64,000 nt of DNA from positions 1-64,000 of the forward strand of contig NZ_JANZYP010000008.1 in NCBI RefSeq assembly GCF_025506355.1. The letters run 5' to 3'. The translations under genes were made by a program, and so were the position numbers. Below, piece by piece: positions 54,417-63,878 of the stretch (the stretch's first letter is position 1; each line of letters starts with the position of its first letter). The DNA comes from Sphaerisporangium corydalis. GTDB lineage: Bacteria; Actinomycetota; Actinomycetes; Streptosporangiales; Streptosporangiaceae. The notes under the pieces are model-generated. The model was not told the origin of the DNA and made no database searches. It was given only the letters and a program-made list of their open reading frames with translations.

Positions 54417-55325
54417 ATGACTGATCGCCGTTTGATGCTCGTGCACGCCCATCCCGATGACGAGACGAGCGGCACGGGCGCCACGATGGCCAAATACGCC
54501 GCCGAGGGCGCCCATGTGACGCTCGTGACGTGCACCTTGGGCGAGGAGGGGGAGATCGTGGTGCCCGATCTCGCCCATCTGGCCTCCGACAAGGAGGACG
54601 CCCTGGGGGAGCACCGCATCGGGGAGCTGGAGGCCGCCTGTAAGGCGCTCGGCGTGGACGACCACCGCTTCCTCGGCGGCCCGGGCCGCTGGCGCGACTC
54701 CGGCATGATGGACGTCGCCACCAACGACAACCCCGACTGCTTCTGGCGCGCCGACCTCGACGAGGCCGCCGGGGAGCTCGTGAAGATCATCCGTGAGGTC
54801 CGGCCCCAGGTGATCGTGACCTACGACGACAACGGCTTCTACGGCCACCCCGACCACATCCAGGCCCACCGCGTGGCCTGGCGGGCCTACGAGCTGGCCG
54901 CCGACGCCTCCTTCGGGGAGGGCGAGCCGTGGCAGGTCGCCAAGTTCTACTACACGACCATGCCCAAGACGGTCATGCGCCGGGTCGCGGTGGCCATGCG
55001 CGACACCGACTTCGAGTTCTTCACCGAGGAGACGCTGGACGAGCTGCCATTCGGCGCCGCCGACGCCGACATCACCACCGAGATCGACGCGCGGCCGCAC
55101 GCCGGCGCCAAGCTCGACGCGATGCGGGCCCACCGCTCCCAGATCGACCTCTCCGCCCCCTGGTTCGTGGTCTCGGAGAGCTCCGGCCAGGACTCGCTCG
55201 GCATCGAGTACTACATCCTCCGGGATGGGACGCGCGGACCGGCGGCCACGGGTCTCCCCGCCGAGGCCGGGGGTCTCGGCGAGCCGTACACCCGCGAAGA
55301 CGATCTCTTCGCGGGCATCGGCTAG
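54417..55325 (+). CDS. mshB: N-acetyl-GlcN-Ins deacetylase of mycothiol biosynthesis
   Basis: A 302-residue zinc deacetylase of the LmbE family that removes acetate from GlcNAc-inositol in mycothiol synthesis. Zinc ligands are in [11 protein letters not shown] (His, Asp) and in GHPDHIQAH (His). Distinguishing features against Mca are [21 protein letters not shown] and GEHRIGEL, matching MshB. ATG 54417. It is followed 11 bp later by the DUF6113 gene, the usual actinobacterial order. The start is shared with a narrow gap to the divergent peptidase gene (~70 bp). Confidence 0.88.
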   Translation: MTDRRLMLVHAHPDDETSGTGATMAKYAAEGAHVTLVTCTLGEEGEIVVPDLAHLASDKEDALGEHRIGELEAACKALGVDDHRFLGGPGRWRDSGMMDVATNDNPDCFWRADLDEAAGELVKIIREVRPQVIVTYDDNGFYGHPDHIQAHRVAWRAYELAADASFGEGEPWQVAKFYYTTMPKTVMRRVAVAMRDTDFEFFTEETLDELPFGAADADITTEIDARPHAGAKLDAMRAHRSQIDLSAPWFVVSESSGQDSLGIEYYILRDGTRGPAATGLPAEAGGLGEPYTREDDLFAGIG

Positions 55326-55336
55326 CCTTGCCAATC

Positions 55337-55807
55337 ATGGAGGAAGAGCAGGCCGGGACCGGTGTCGAGGCGGAGCAGGAGCCCGATGACGCCATGATCA
55401 CGGGCGCGGCCTACGGTGTGCTCTTCGTGCTCGGCGCGGTCTTCGGCGTCGTCTCGGGTCTCGAGCACTCCTGGGACGTGGGCGACGCCGTCCCGCCCAT
55501 CCCCATCGCGCTGGCCCTGCTGCTGTTCGCCCTGCTGTACGGCGCGGGGCGGCTGATGGGCACCAAACTGGGGGCCTTCGTCCCCGGCATGGGCTGGATG
55601 CTGGCGGCGCTGCTGTTCTCGGTCAAGAAGTCCGAGGGGGACCTGGTCGTCGCGGCCAACATCCCCGGCTACTGGTACCTCGGCTGCGGAGCGGTCGCCC
55701 TGGTGGTCGCCGTCCTGCTCATCCCTTCGTCCGGTTCCTGGTTGCTGCACCAGGGCCCGTATGGCAAAGCGGGTTCCATCAATCTTTCGGATGGAATGTC
55801 CGCATAA
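55337..55807 (+). CDS. DUF6113 membrane protein
   Basis: A 156-residue protein with an acidic N-terminus and four hydrophobic segments (ITGAAYGVLFVLGAVFGVVSG, PIPIALALLLFALLYGAGRLMG, LGAFVPGMGWMLAALLFSV, YLGCGAVALVVAVLLIPSSGSWLL). The DUF6113 family is unassigned and commonly follows mshB. ATG 55337 is 11 bp after the mshB stop. Confidence 0.8.
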   Translation: MEEEQAGTGVEAEQEPDDAMITGAAYGVLFVLGAVFGVVSGLEHSWDVGDAVPPIPIALALLLFALLYGAGRLMGTKLGAFVPGMGWMLAALLFSVKKSEGDLVVAANIPGYWYLGCGAVALVVAVLLIPSSGSWLLHQGPYGKAGSINLSDGMSA

Positions 55808-55817
55808 GCAGGCGCGC

Positions 55818-56333
55818 GTGCATCACGGACCCGTCGAGAACCAGGTGGACCAGGCGGTCTTCCGCAAGGTGACCGGCCGCTTCGCCACCGGCGTCGCGGT
55901 GGCCACCACCCTGCACGGCGGGGTCGACCACGCGATGACCGTCAACTCCGTCGCCTCGGTGTCGCTGGACCCGCTGCTCGTGCTCGTCTGCGTCGAGCGG
56001 ATCGCCAGGTTCCACGACGCCGTGCTCGCCGCCGGGATCTTCGGGATCTCGATCCTCGGCGAGGACGGCGAGGAGGCGTCCCGGGCCTTCGCCAAGCGCG
56101 GCCGCACGCTCCACGGACAGCTCGACCGCTGGTCCCACCGCCGGGGCACGCTGGGGCTCGCCCTGTTCGACACCGCCATCGCGACCCTGGAGTGCCGCAC
56201 GCGGGCCGTCCACGACGGGGGCGACCACTCGATCGTCGTCGGCGACGTCGTCTCGGCGCACGCCCCGAGGGATCACGCCCCGCTCGTCTACTACGCCGGC
56301 CGCTACCGCCACCTCCGCCCGCCGGGCCGTTGA
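55818..56333 (+). CDS. Flavin reductase-family protein
   Basis: A 171-residue split-barrel flavin-binding protein: FRKVTGRFATGVAVATTL, HAMTVNSVASVSLDPLLVLVC, GIFGISILGEDGE, and HSIVVGDVVSAH are family landmarks. It reduces FMN/FAD with NAD(P)H for a partner monooxygenase, or is itself a small oxidase. GTG 55818 is preferred, lying just after the previous stop; an ATG at 55791 inside DUF6113 is possible. Confidence 0.82.
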   Translation: MHHGPVENQVDQAVFRKVTGRFATGVAVATTLHGGVDHAMTVNSVASVSLDPLLVLVCVERIARFHDAVLAAGIFGISILGEDGEEASRAFAKRGRTLHGQLDRWSHRRGTLGLALFDTAIATLECRTRAVHDGGDHSIVVGDVVSAHAPRDHAPLVYYAGRYRHLRPPGR

Positions 56334-56393
56334 GCCCCCCGATCACCAATTCGAGCGTGGCCGCCGTCGCCGGTCAGGGGTCACAATCGGGGT

Positions 56394-56894
56394 ATGCGGG
56401 GACGGCATCGGGTCAGGCAGGTGCTCAACTACGCCAACCTGTCCACGCCGCTCGGGCTGCTCATCGCGGTCGCCGGGCGCGCCAAGGTGCGGCGGGGCGA
56501 GCACGGCCTGCTGTACGCGCACGGCTACCGCATCCCCTTCCCGGTCGCGGGCGCGTTCACGGTCGGCAACGTCGTCGTGACGGCCGAGTGCGACGGCTAC
56601 CTGACCGGGGCCCTGCTCCGGCACGAGGCCCGGCACGCCACCCAGTACGCCTTCTGCGCCGGCCTGCCGATGCTGCCGCTCTACGTGCTGGCCCTGCTGG
56701 TCTCCGTCCTCGTCTGCGGCCACCCCGCCTCCTGGAACGTCTTCGAGCGCCTCGCCGACCTGGACGAGGGGGGCTATCCTCGGCATCCCTCCCGATGGCG
56801 CAGGCACCGTGCAGGGCGCGGGGACCGGCTCCGCGCCGGGGGGAACCGGTCAAGGCGCGGGAATCGGCTCCGCGCGAGGAGGCACCGGTCCTGA
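56394..56894 (+). CDS. Membrane protein with HEXXH motif
   Basis: A 166-residue protein. After a basic N-terminus, the region at residues 75-110 reads LLRHEARHATQYAFCAGLPMLPLYVLALLVSVL: an HEARH (HEXXH) zinc motif followed by a membrane helix. It may be a small peptidase, but no third ligand is certain. The last ~35 residues are Arg/Gly-rich, from a repetitive CCGG-rich stretch, and may not be functional. A likely-shorter true end cannot be excluded. Confidence 0.6.
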   Translation: MRGRHRVRQVLNYANLSTPLGLLIAVAGRAKVRRGEHGLLYAHGYRIPFPVAGAFTVGNVVVTAECDGYLTGALLRHEARHATQYAFCAGLPMLPLYVLALLVSVLVCGHPASWNVFERLADLDEGGYPRHPSRWRRHRAGRGDRLRAGGNRSRRGNRLRARRHRS

Positions 56895-56988
56895 GGCGGG
56901 GACCGGCTCCTGGTGGGGAGGCGGCTCCGCATCAGGGATGACGCGCGGATACCTCCCACGGCCGAGGCATGTTTTCCGCTCACGGGGG

Positions 56989-57010
56989 ATCATCACTACA
57001 GAGTGGTGAT
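56989..57010 (+). other. Hairpin upstream of the MBL gene
   Basis: ATCATCACT, ACAG loop, AGTGGTGAT: nine-base arms with one mismatch, ~55 bp before the MBL-fold gene. It could be an operator or a 5' UTR hairpin; no factor is known. Confidence 0.35.
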
Positions 57011-57064
57011 TGATCCATATATGGACCAGCCCGTCTCCCACTCGGCGACGAACAGGAGGGTCGC

Positions 57065-58039
57065 ATGTCGCAAACCGTCAGCCCTGAGGTCTCTCCGGCC
57101 GCACCGCCGCGTGAGCGCGCCTTTCCCGCCGACTTCAAGGACCGCCTGACCTGCCCGCTCCCCGACTTCCGCGAGGTCGTGAGCGTGGCCTGGCACGGAG
57201 GCTTCCGTCCCGACATCGGCGACGCCGACCAGATCCCCGTGCTACGGGCCGGGCTGCCGGCCGCCGGCGCGGGCGACGTGGCGGTGACCTGGGTCGGGCA
57301 CGCGACGTACGTGCTGCGCATCGGCGGCCTGACGGTGCTGACGGATCCGGTGTGGTCGCGCAAGATCCCCGGGGTGCGCCAGCGGCTGACCCCGCCGGGC
57401 GTCGCGTGGAGCGACCTGCCGCCGGTGGACGCCGTCGTGATCAGCCACAACCACTACGACCATCTTGACGCCCCGACGATGCGCCGCCTGCCGAGGCACA
57501 CCCCGGTCTTCGTCCCGGCGAACCTGGCGAGCTGGTTCACCAAGAAGGGGTTCACCGACGTCACCGAGCTGGACTGGTGGGAGGGCGCCCGCGTCGGCGA
57601 GGTGAGCTTCGACTTCGTGCCCGCCCACCACTGGAGCCGCAGGACGCTGTTCGACACGTGCAAGTCGCTGTGGGGCGGCTGGGTGCTGACCTCCGGCGAC
57701 CAGCGCGTCTACTTCGCCGGCGACACCGCCTACGGGGACCGCTTCAAGCTCATCGGCGAGCGTTACCCGGGCATCGACCTCGCGCTGATGCCCGTGGGCG
57801 CGTACGAGCCGCGGTGGTTCATGCACGTGTCGCACGTGGACCCGGCCGAGGCCGTGCAGGCGTGCGCCGACGTGGGGGCGCGGCGGATGGCGGCCATGCA
57901 CTGGGGGACGTTCGTCCTGTCGGGCGAGCCGTTGATGGAGCCGCTGCGGGAGACCCGCGCCGCCTGGCTCGCCGCGGGCCGCGACCGCGCCGATCTGTGG
58001 GACCTGGCGATCGGTGAGACCCGTACCCTTGTCGTCTGA
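57065..58039 (+). CDS. MBL-fold metallo-hydrolase (NAPE-PLD/UlaG-like)
   Basis: A 324-residue metallo-beta-lactamase-fold enzyme of the N-acyl-phosphatidylethanolamine phospholipase D/UlaG-like group. Metal ligands: HNHYDHLD (HxHxDH), VPAHHWS, and FAGDTAYG. The start of the domain is TWVGHATYVLRIGG. The substrate may be a lipid phosphodiester or a small lactone; not decided. ATG 57065 follows an AGGAGGGTCGC ribosome site. Confidence 0.88.
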   Translation: MSQTVSPEVSPAAPPRERAFPADFKDRLTCPLPDFREVVSVAWHGGFRPDIGDADQIPVLRAGLPAAGAGDVAVTWVGHATYVLRIGGLTVLTDPVWSRKIPGVRQRLTPPGVAWSDLPPVDAVVISHNHYDHLDAPTMRRLPRHTPVFVPANLASWFTKKGFTDVTELDWWEGARVGEVSFDFVPAHHWSRRTLFDTCKSLWGGWVLTSGDQRVYFAGDTAYGDRFKLIGERYPGIDLALMPVGAYEPRWFMHVSHVDPAEAVQACADVGARRMAAMHWGTFVLSGEPLMEPLRETRAAWLAAGRDRADLWDLAIGETRTLVV

Positions 58040-58340
58040 CCGATCTTCGATCCGAGCCCGCCTCTGGGCAGGGCTCGCATCCGAGCAGAGCACCGATGGC
58101 ACGGGCATCCGCCCCGGCGTGCCGGACGTTCACCACGTCCGCCGCGGGGTGGAGCGCCTCAGGGGGCGCCCCGTCCCGGGGGGGGGGCCCCCCGGGGGGG
58201 GGGGGGCCACACCCCGCCGCCCCCGGGGGCCGACGCGCCGGGGGGGGGGCCCCCCCCCGGGCCCCCCCCCCCCCCCGGCACGACCGGGGCGGCAGGCAGG
58301 CGCTGAGCGGCGTCAGGCGTAAGGCTTAAGGCGTCATGCG
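58040..58340. other. Gap with extreme G/C homopolymer tracts
   Basis: About 300 bp between the convergent MBL and CysS-like genes, without a supported gene. Between 58170 and 58278 it is almost only G or C, with runs such as 13 G (58194-58206) and up to 15 C. The rest shows no clean terminator. Homopolymers of this length are prone to sequencing error. Confidence 0.7.
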
Positions 58341-59735
58341 TCAGGCCAGGGACCAGGTCTGGCCGTCGGAGGTGTCGGTGACCTTCACGCCGAGGGCGGC
58401 GAGCTCGTCCCGCAGGCGATCGGAGGCCGGCCAGTCCTTGGTGTCCCGGGCCTTCGCGCGCGACTCCAGCAGCTCGGCCGCGCCCGCTGGCAGGACCGCG
58501 ACGACCGGCGGCTTGCCGATGTCGACCGCGAGGTCCAGGCCGAGGACGTGGTCGAGGTGCAGGAAGGTCTCCAGCCGGGACCCGGGGTCCACCGTCTCGT
58601 CGCGCTCCAGCTCGCGGACCACGCGCAGCGCCGTCGGGGTGTCCAGGTCGTCGTCGAACGCGGTCAGGGCCCGCTCGGCGTAGGCGGCGGCGATCGGCTT
58701 GCTGGGGAACTCGGCCCACTCGGCGACCCGCTGCCGCCACCGCCGCAGGGTGCGGTCGGCGGCGTGCAGGGTGTCCCAGGTGAGGTTCATCTGCTGCCGG
58801 TAGCGGTGCTCCAGCAGCGCGAGACGGACGGCGAGCGGGTCGAGGCCGGCGGCCTCCACGTCGGACAGCAGCACGACGTTGCCGGTCGACTTGGCCATCT
58901 TGCGGCCGTCGAACAGGACGTGCTCGCCGTGCACCCAGTGCTTGACGACGTCGTGGCCGACGGAGGCGTTGGACTGGGCGCGCTCGTCCTCGTGGTGCGG
59001 GAAGCGCAGGTCCTTGCCGCCGGTGTGCACGTCGATGTGCTCGCCGAGGAGGCGCAGCGACATGGCCGAGCACTCGATGTGCCAGCCGGGGAAGCCCCGG
59101 CCCCAGGGGGTGTCCCAGGTCATCTCGCGGTCGGAGCCCTTCCACAGCGCCCAGTCGGCGTGGAAGCGCTTGCGGGGGTCCACGCCCTCGACGCGGTGGC
59201 CGGGCTTCAGCGCCTCCAGCCGGTTCCCCGAGATCTCGCCGTACGTCGGGAAGCTTCGCGCGTCGAAGAACACCGAACCGTCGTCGACCGCGTAGGCGTG
59301 ACCCTTCTCGATCAGCCGGGCGATCAGGTCGATCATCAGGTCGATGGTCTCGGTGGCGCGGGGGGTGTGCTCGGGCGTGCGCAGGTTGAGCGCGGCGGTG
59401 TCGCGGCGGAAGGCGTCCTCGTAGAAGCGGGCGATCTCCATGGCCGAGCGGCCCTCGCGCCGGGCCTGCTGCAGGACCTTGTCCTCGCCGGTGGCGTCGA
59501 TCTCCTCGTCGTCCACGAGGTGGCCCACGTCGGTGATGTTCTGACAGACCACCGACCGCACGCGGTGCTGCTCCAGGACCCGCCTGATCAGGTCCGACAG
59601 GAGGTACGACCGGAGGTTGCCCACGTGGGCGTATCGATAGACGGTCGGCCCGCAGGTGTACATGCGCAGGACGCGCGAGTTCGCCGGCATGATCGTCTCG
59701 AGCTGCCTGGACCTGGTGTCATACAGCCGCAACAT
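58341..59735 (-). CDS. cysS: Cysteinyl-tRNA synthetase-type enzyme
   Basis: A 464-residue class I synthetase. The HIGH-type motif is AHVGN in TCGPTVYRYAHVGNLRSYL, the KMSKS-type motif is KMAKST, and zinc ligands are Cys in TCGPT, Cys in WHIECSAM and His/Glu in PHHEDE. TGGKDLRFPHHEDE is diagnostic. MshC, the related mycothiol ligase, has a CGITPYDATHLGH motif instead, so this is CysS rather than MshC. A plain CysRS or a paralogue are both possible, since another cysS may lie elsewhere. Confidence 0.85.
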   Translation of the reverse strand: MLRLYDTRSRQLETIMPANSRVLRMYTCGPTVYRYAHVGNLRSYLLSDLIRRVLEQHRVRSVVCQNITDVGHLVDDEEIDATGEDKVLQQARREGRSAMEIARFYEDAFRRDTAALNLRTPEHTPRATETIDLMIDLIARLIEKGHAYAVDDGSVFFDARSFPTYGEISGNRLEALKPGHRVEGVDPRKRFHADWALWKGSDREMTWDTPWGRGFPGWHIECSAMSLRLLGEHIDVHTGGKDLRFPHHEDERAQSNASVGHDVVKHWVHGEHVLFDGRKMAKSTGNVVLLSDVEAAGLDPLAVRLALLEHRYRQQMNLTWDTLHAADRTLRRWRQRVAEWAEFPSKPIAAAYAERALTAFDDDLDTPTALRVVRELERDETVDPGSRLETFLHLDHVLGLDLAVDIGKPPVVAVLPAGAAELLESRAKARDTKDWPASDRLRDELAALGVKVTDTSDGQTWSLA

Positions 59736-59868
59736 GTCAACGAGCTTAGGTCATGGATCACGCCGTGTCCGTGGTCCCGGCACCCATATCGGGAACACCA
59801 GGCTCACGCCGCCCCGGGCTCCAGGAGCGCCAGGTTCACGACGCCCCAAGGTCCGGGAGGGCCGGGGC

Positions 59869-61728
59869 TCAGCCGGCCTCGGGGTCCAGGAAGGCCAGGA
59901 TGTCGCGGTCGCCGCGCTCGCGGAGCCGGGTGAGCACCTCCTCGCGCGAGGCGCCGTCCGGCAGCCCGATGCGCGCACCGATCAGGCGCAGGGCCTCCGC
60001 CTCCGAGGCCACCGGTGCGGTGTACCCGATGAGGTGCAGCGCCATGTTGATCGGCGGCAGCCCGGTGGCGGCCTGCGGCAGGTAGCGGGTCAGCAGCTCG
60101 CCGCCGTCGGAGACCGTCAGGAAGATCGAGTCCCCCTCGCCGGCGTTGTAGGCGGCCAGCACCGGCCGTACCGACCCCATCGTGGGCTGGTTGTGCCAGC
60201 TGATCACGACGTCCCCCGACGGGGTGGAGGTGGTGAGCTGCCCGCCCGGGGCCATGCCGAGGTGGGCGGCGAACCCGGTCGGCAGCGGCGACCCCGACCC
60301 CCGCAGATGCTCGGCGTTGACGTCGACCCGGTGCCACCAGCGGCCGTCCCGGCTGCGGAAGGACCGGCGGGTCATCGACACGTCCCGGCGCGGCTGGTAC
60401 GGCTCGGCCTGCTCGGGGGCCGCGACCCGCACCCAGCCCCGCTGGGTGCGCTCGAACCCCGGCCCGCCCGCGTACGCGCGCACTGAGCTCTCGCTGACCT
60501 CGTACCGGGTGGTCAGGTTGGCGACGATGGTGTTCACCGAGGCCTCGCCGCCGGCCCGCTCGATCTCGCGCGCGATCATCTCGCGGATGCCGATGTACTC
60601 CTCGCCGCCCCAGCGCGTCAGCCCGTACCTGTTGCGGTCGACGCGCAGGAAGCGCTCGTCGGCGGTCAGCTGGTTGCGGATGCCGACGAGGCTGTAGTCC
60701 TCGCCGATGCGGGTCTGGATCTCCTCGGGGCTGAGCGGCCCCTCGGCGACGGCGAGCACGGCCTCGGCCTTCTCGTTGACGCTGCGCGGCCAGGGCACGA
60801 CGTGCCCCTCCAGGATGCGCAGGTGCGGGACCGAGGCGAGCCAGCGTTCGGCGACGTCCTCCCTGACCCCGAGCTGGGCGACCATCGTGACCGCCTCGGG
60901 GAGCTTCACCGGGCCGTCGGTGAAGAGCTGGCGGGTCTTCTCCTTCAGCTCGTCGGCGCCCCCGGCCACCAGCCAGCCGTCCACCTGGTCGTATCCGGTC
61001 AGCAGGGTGCGGATGAACCGCCAGGTCGGCACGCCCAGGGTCGTCAGCTCCGTGCGGTGCCAGGGCACCGCGGCGGCCAGGTCGTCGGCCGGGACAGCCG
61101 AGCCGAGGCGCCCGCGCAGCCAGGCGAGGTGGGCGGCGAGCGGGGTGGCCTCGGGGGTGGCGAGCCGGGCCTGGACGTGGTCGCGCAGGTCGCGCTCGAT
61201 CTGCCGGATGCGCTCGCGGGTCACCGAGAACCGCTGCGCCAGCTCGTCCAGGGTCACGCGGCGCTCGGCGTAGACCCGGTCCTTGGCGATGGCGCGCTGC
61301 CGGTCGTCCAGCGCGGCGAAGATCTCGTCGATGAGCTCGGCGATGGGCCGGTCCGGCTTGGCCGGGGGCGGGGGCACCGGCGGGGCCGCGCGCCCGGCCT
61401 GCGTCTCGGAGGCCACCAGCCGCGACAGGACGCCGGTGAACAGGGCGTGGGCGACCTCACGGGCCTCCGGCGTGCGCAGGCTCTTCTCCGGGTCGGTCAT
61501 CCGTAGCAGGGGCAGGATGTCGCCGAGCGGGAGGTGCCCCCAGCACGTCACGGCGAGATCGGCCAGCCGTCCGGCCACCTGAGCGGTTCCGACGATCAGG
61601 CAGGCGCGTTCGAGGGGGAGCGCCTGCCACCACGCGTCCGGCAGACGGGTGTCGCTCGCGATCGGCTCGACCTGGCTGGGAGCTGTCCAGCGCAGGGGAG
61701 GCACGATGTCGCTAAGGCTCAAATTCAT
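59869..61728 (-). CDS. Sigma-region-4-like DNA-binding protein
   Basis: A 619-residue protein with a sigma-70 region 4 helix-turn-helix at residues ~165-205 (RAIAKDRVYAERRVTLDELAQRFSVTRERIRQIERDL). No sigma region 2 is visible, so it is not a complete sigma factor. A long middle part has several predicted winged or DUF-type helical stretches (ILEGHVVPWPRSVNEKAEAVLAVAEGPL), and the last ~60 residues include EVLTRLRERGDRDILAFLDPEAG. That end is closely matched by the gene entering at 63.9 kb. It is ~70 bp downstream of the helicase gene on the same strand. Confidence 0.75.
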   Translation of the reverse strand: MNLSLSDIVPPLRWTAPSQVEPIASDTRLPDAWWQALPLERACLIVGTAQVAGRLADLAVTCWGHLPLGDILPLLRMTDPEKSLRTPEAREVAHALFTGVLSRLVASETQAGRAAPPVPPPPAKPDRPIAELIDEIFAALDDRQRAIAKDRVYAERRVTLDELAQRFSVTRERIRQIERDLRDHVQARLATPEATPLAAHLAWLRGRLGSAVPADDLAAAVPWHRTELTTLGVPTWRFIRTLLTGYDQVDGWLVAGGADELKEKTRQLFTDGPVKLPEAVTMVAQLGVREDVAERWLASVPHLRILEGHVVPWPRSVNEKAEAVLAVAEGPLSPEEIQTRIGEDYSLVGIRNQLTADERFLRVDRNRYGLTRWGGEEYIGIREMIAREIERAGGEASVNTIVANLTTRYEVSESSVRAYAGGPGFERTQRGWVRVAAPEQAEPYQPRRDVSMTRRSFRSRDGRWWHRVDVNAEHLRGSGSPLPTGFAAHLGMAPGGQLTTSTPSGDVVISWHNQPTMGSVRPVLAAYNAGEGDSIFLTVSDGGELLTRYLPQAATGLPPINMALHLIGYTAPVASEAEALRLIGARIGLPDGASREEVLTRLRERGDRDILAFLDPEAG

Positions 61729-61797
61729 GGAGGTCCAACCGGAATGGGACTTGGGTCGGGACGAGACGTGGTCTTATCCGCAGTTCAGGTTATTGGG

Positions 61798-63867
61798 TCA
61801 CGGCGGCAGAAAGGGACTTGCCCGGCCGGAGTAGGACACATACAGCCGCTCGGCGGCGCGCATGCAGGCCATGTAGAGCAGTCCTCGTTCCCGTTGCAGG
61901 TCATGGGCCCGCGCGGTCGGATCCTCGGCGGCCGGGGTGAGCGTGTCGGCCGACGGCACGATCCCGTCGGCGACCCCGACGAGGGCGACCCGCCGGAACT
62001 CCAGGCCCTTCAGCCCATGGAACGTGGAGACCCGTACGCGCACCTCGGCGGTCGCCAGCGCCGCCTTGGCCTCCTTGACCAGTTCGCCCGTGCGGGCCGC
62101 GACGGCGATCTCCTCGGCGGGCACCCCTTCGTCCAGCCATCCCCTGACCTGGCCGGCCAGACCGGTCATCTCGGTCTCCCGTGAGGTGTACTCCCGTACG
62201 GCCGGGCGGGTGCCCGGGTGGGTGGCGCGGAAGCCGACGAGCTCGGTGATGCCGTCGACCAGGCCGTCCGCCGGGCCGCCGCCGCGCAGCCGCACGCCCC
62301 AGGAGAGGATCTCCTGCGGCACGCGGTGGGAGATGGTCAGCCGGTGCGGCTCGGCGGTGATCCCGAGGGTGCTGAGCGGCACGCGGGTGTCGAAGACCCG
62401 CTGGTGGGGGTCGCCGACGATGAACAGGTCGTCGGGCGAGGGCGGCACGGCCGCGCGCAGCAGCCGCCACTGCGCGGGGTGCAGGTCCTGCGCCTCGTCC
62501 ACCACGATGTGCCGGTACGGCTCGCGTCCGGGAGCGTCGTCGCCCAGCAGGTCGCCGGTGGTGCGGCCGAGGAGCGTGGAGGCCTCGGAGGCGAGCTGGA
62601 GCAGTGTGCGCCTGCCGGAGGCGCGCAGCCGCCCGGTGACGTGCTCGATGGCCTTCCAGACCGCGGTGCGGTCCTCGTAGTCGAGCTCGACGCTGCGGCC
62701 GGGACGCTTGGCGGCGAGGTACTCCTGGGCGGTGCACAGGTTCTGCGCGAGGATCACCTGCTCCCACTCGCGGAGCAGGAACGCCGGGCTGTGCAGGTCG
62801 CCGGAGATCTCCGAGGCTTCCTGCCACAGCGTGGCCAGCCCGGGACCGCCGACCAGCAGCGGCGGCCGGCCCTCGGCCTCGGCCACGATGCGGTGGGCCA
62901 GGCGCTCCACGTTGCCGACCTCGATGCGCCCGCGCACGTCCTCGTCGTCGATCAGCAGGTCGAGCTTGGCCGAGGCGTCGGCGGCGACGCCCTGGGAGAA
63001 GGTCACCAGAAGCACCCGGCCGGTGCCGGCCCTGGCCAGATGGGCGGCGCGGTGCAGCGCCACCAGCGTCTTGCCGGTCCCGGCGCCGCCGGTCACGAGC
63101 ACCGGTCCCTCGTACCCGTGGCGGTGGGCGAGGCGGTGCTGGGTGGGGTAGAGGAACGTGCACCAGTGCGGGGTGTTGAGTATCTGGTCCAGGACGCTCG
63201 GGTCGGGCACGAACGCGGCCCGGTCGGGCGTGCGCTCCAGGGCGGTGGACAGGTCGGTGACGTCGACCTCGCCCGCCGGGACGGCCACGTGGGAGTCCAG
63301 GGCCCGCCACGCCTCGGCCACCGTGCCGCCCTGGCCGAGCACCGACAGCGGGGTGAACTGGGTCTCGGGTAACAGCGGTTCCAGCGCGTCGAGGTTGGCG
63401 TCGGTGGTGATCAGCCGGACGAGGGGGATGAGCCGGGCGTCGATGCCGAGCCCGAGCAGTTCGGCGTCGGAGACGTGCGCGAACAGCCGCCAGCCCGTCG
63501 AGTCCGCCGACCGGCGCAGCGCGGGCTCCACGCGTTCCAGGGCCTCGGCGTTCCAGATCTCCGCGACCCCGATGGCGGTGTTCACGGCGAAGCGGTGCCG
63601 CTGGGCGTAGGACCAGGCCTCGCTGTCGGGCAGCACGCCGAGCATCCAGAAGACGTCCTTCTGGCGGACCACCACCGCGCGGTACTGGTCGGCGAGCCGC
63701 AGCGTGGCGACCCTCGGGTCCCGGGTGTTGCGCACCCGCTCGGGGTGGGGCGCGGAGGTGGTGTTCTGCAGGAACCGGCGCATGGCGATCACCGCGTCCC
63801 GGCGCACTGGCCTGGCCAGTGCGTCGAGGTCGCGGGGGACCTCGGGGGCGATCGCGAGCCGGGGCAC
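61798..63867 (-). CDS. UvrD/Rep-like superfamily 1 helicase with N-terminal RelE-like domain
   Basis: A 689-residue protein. Residues 1-95 have the RelE/ParE look (LRPVRRDAVIAMRRFLQ-like, then RDPRVATLRLADQYRAVVVRQ and a VLPDSEAWSYAQRHRFAVN end). The helicase core has Walker A TGGAGTGKTLVAL near residue 263, Walker B-type HIVVDEAQDLHP near 455, and FHGLKGLEFRRVALVG (motif V/VI) near the end. Known actinobacterial relatives share this layout. It should unwind DNA; the toxin-like front might be a structural domain rather than an active RNase. GTG 63867 lies 11 nt after the stop of the upstream partial gene (63879), so they share an operon. Confidence 0.85.
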   Translation of the reverse strand: MPRLAIAPEVPRDLDALARPVRRDAVIAMRRFLQNTTSAPHPERVRNTRDPRVATLRLADQYRAVVVRQKDVFWMLGVLPDSEAWSYAQRHRFAVNTAIGVAEIWNAEALERVEPALRRSADSTGWRLFAHVSDAELLGLGIDARLIPLVRLITTDANLDALEPLLPETQFTPLSVLGQGGTVAEAWRALDSHVAVPAGEVDVTDLSTALERTPDRAAFVPDPSVLDQILNTPHWCTFLYPTQHRLAHRHGYEGPVLVTGGAGTGKTLVALHRAAHLARAGTGRVLLVTFSQGVAADASAKLDLLIDDEDVRGRIEVGNVERLAHRIVAEAEGRPPLLVGGPGLATLWQEASEISGDLHSPAFLLREWEQVILAQNLCTAQEYLAAKRPGRSVELDYEDRTAVWKAIEHVTGRLRASGRRTLLQLASEASTLLGRTTGDLLGDDAPGREPYRHIVVDEAQDLHPAQWRLLRAAVPPSPDDLFIVGDPHQRVFDTRVPLSTLGITAEPHRLTISHRVPQEILSWGVRLRGGGPADGLVDGITELVGFRATHPGTRPAVREYTSRETEMTGLAGQVRGWLDEGVPAEEIAVAARTGELVKEAKAALATAEVRVRVSTFHGLKGLEFRRVALVGVADGIVPSADTLTPAAEDPTARAHDLQRERGLLYMACMRAAERLYVSYSGRASPFLPP

Positions 63868-63878
63868 CGCGGCTCCCG

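Noticed and set aside
58341-59735. MshC (mycothiol cysteine ligase)
   Set aside because: The CGPTVYRYAHVGN motif and length fit CysS; the CGITPYDATHLGH-type motif of MshC is absent.
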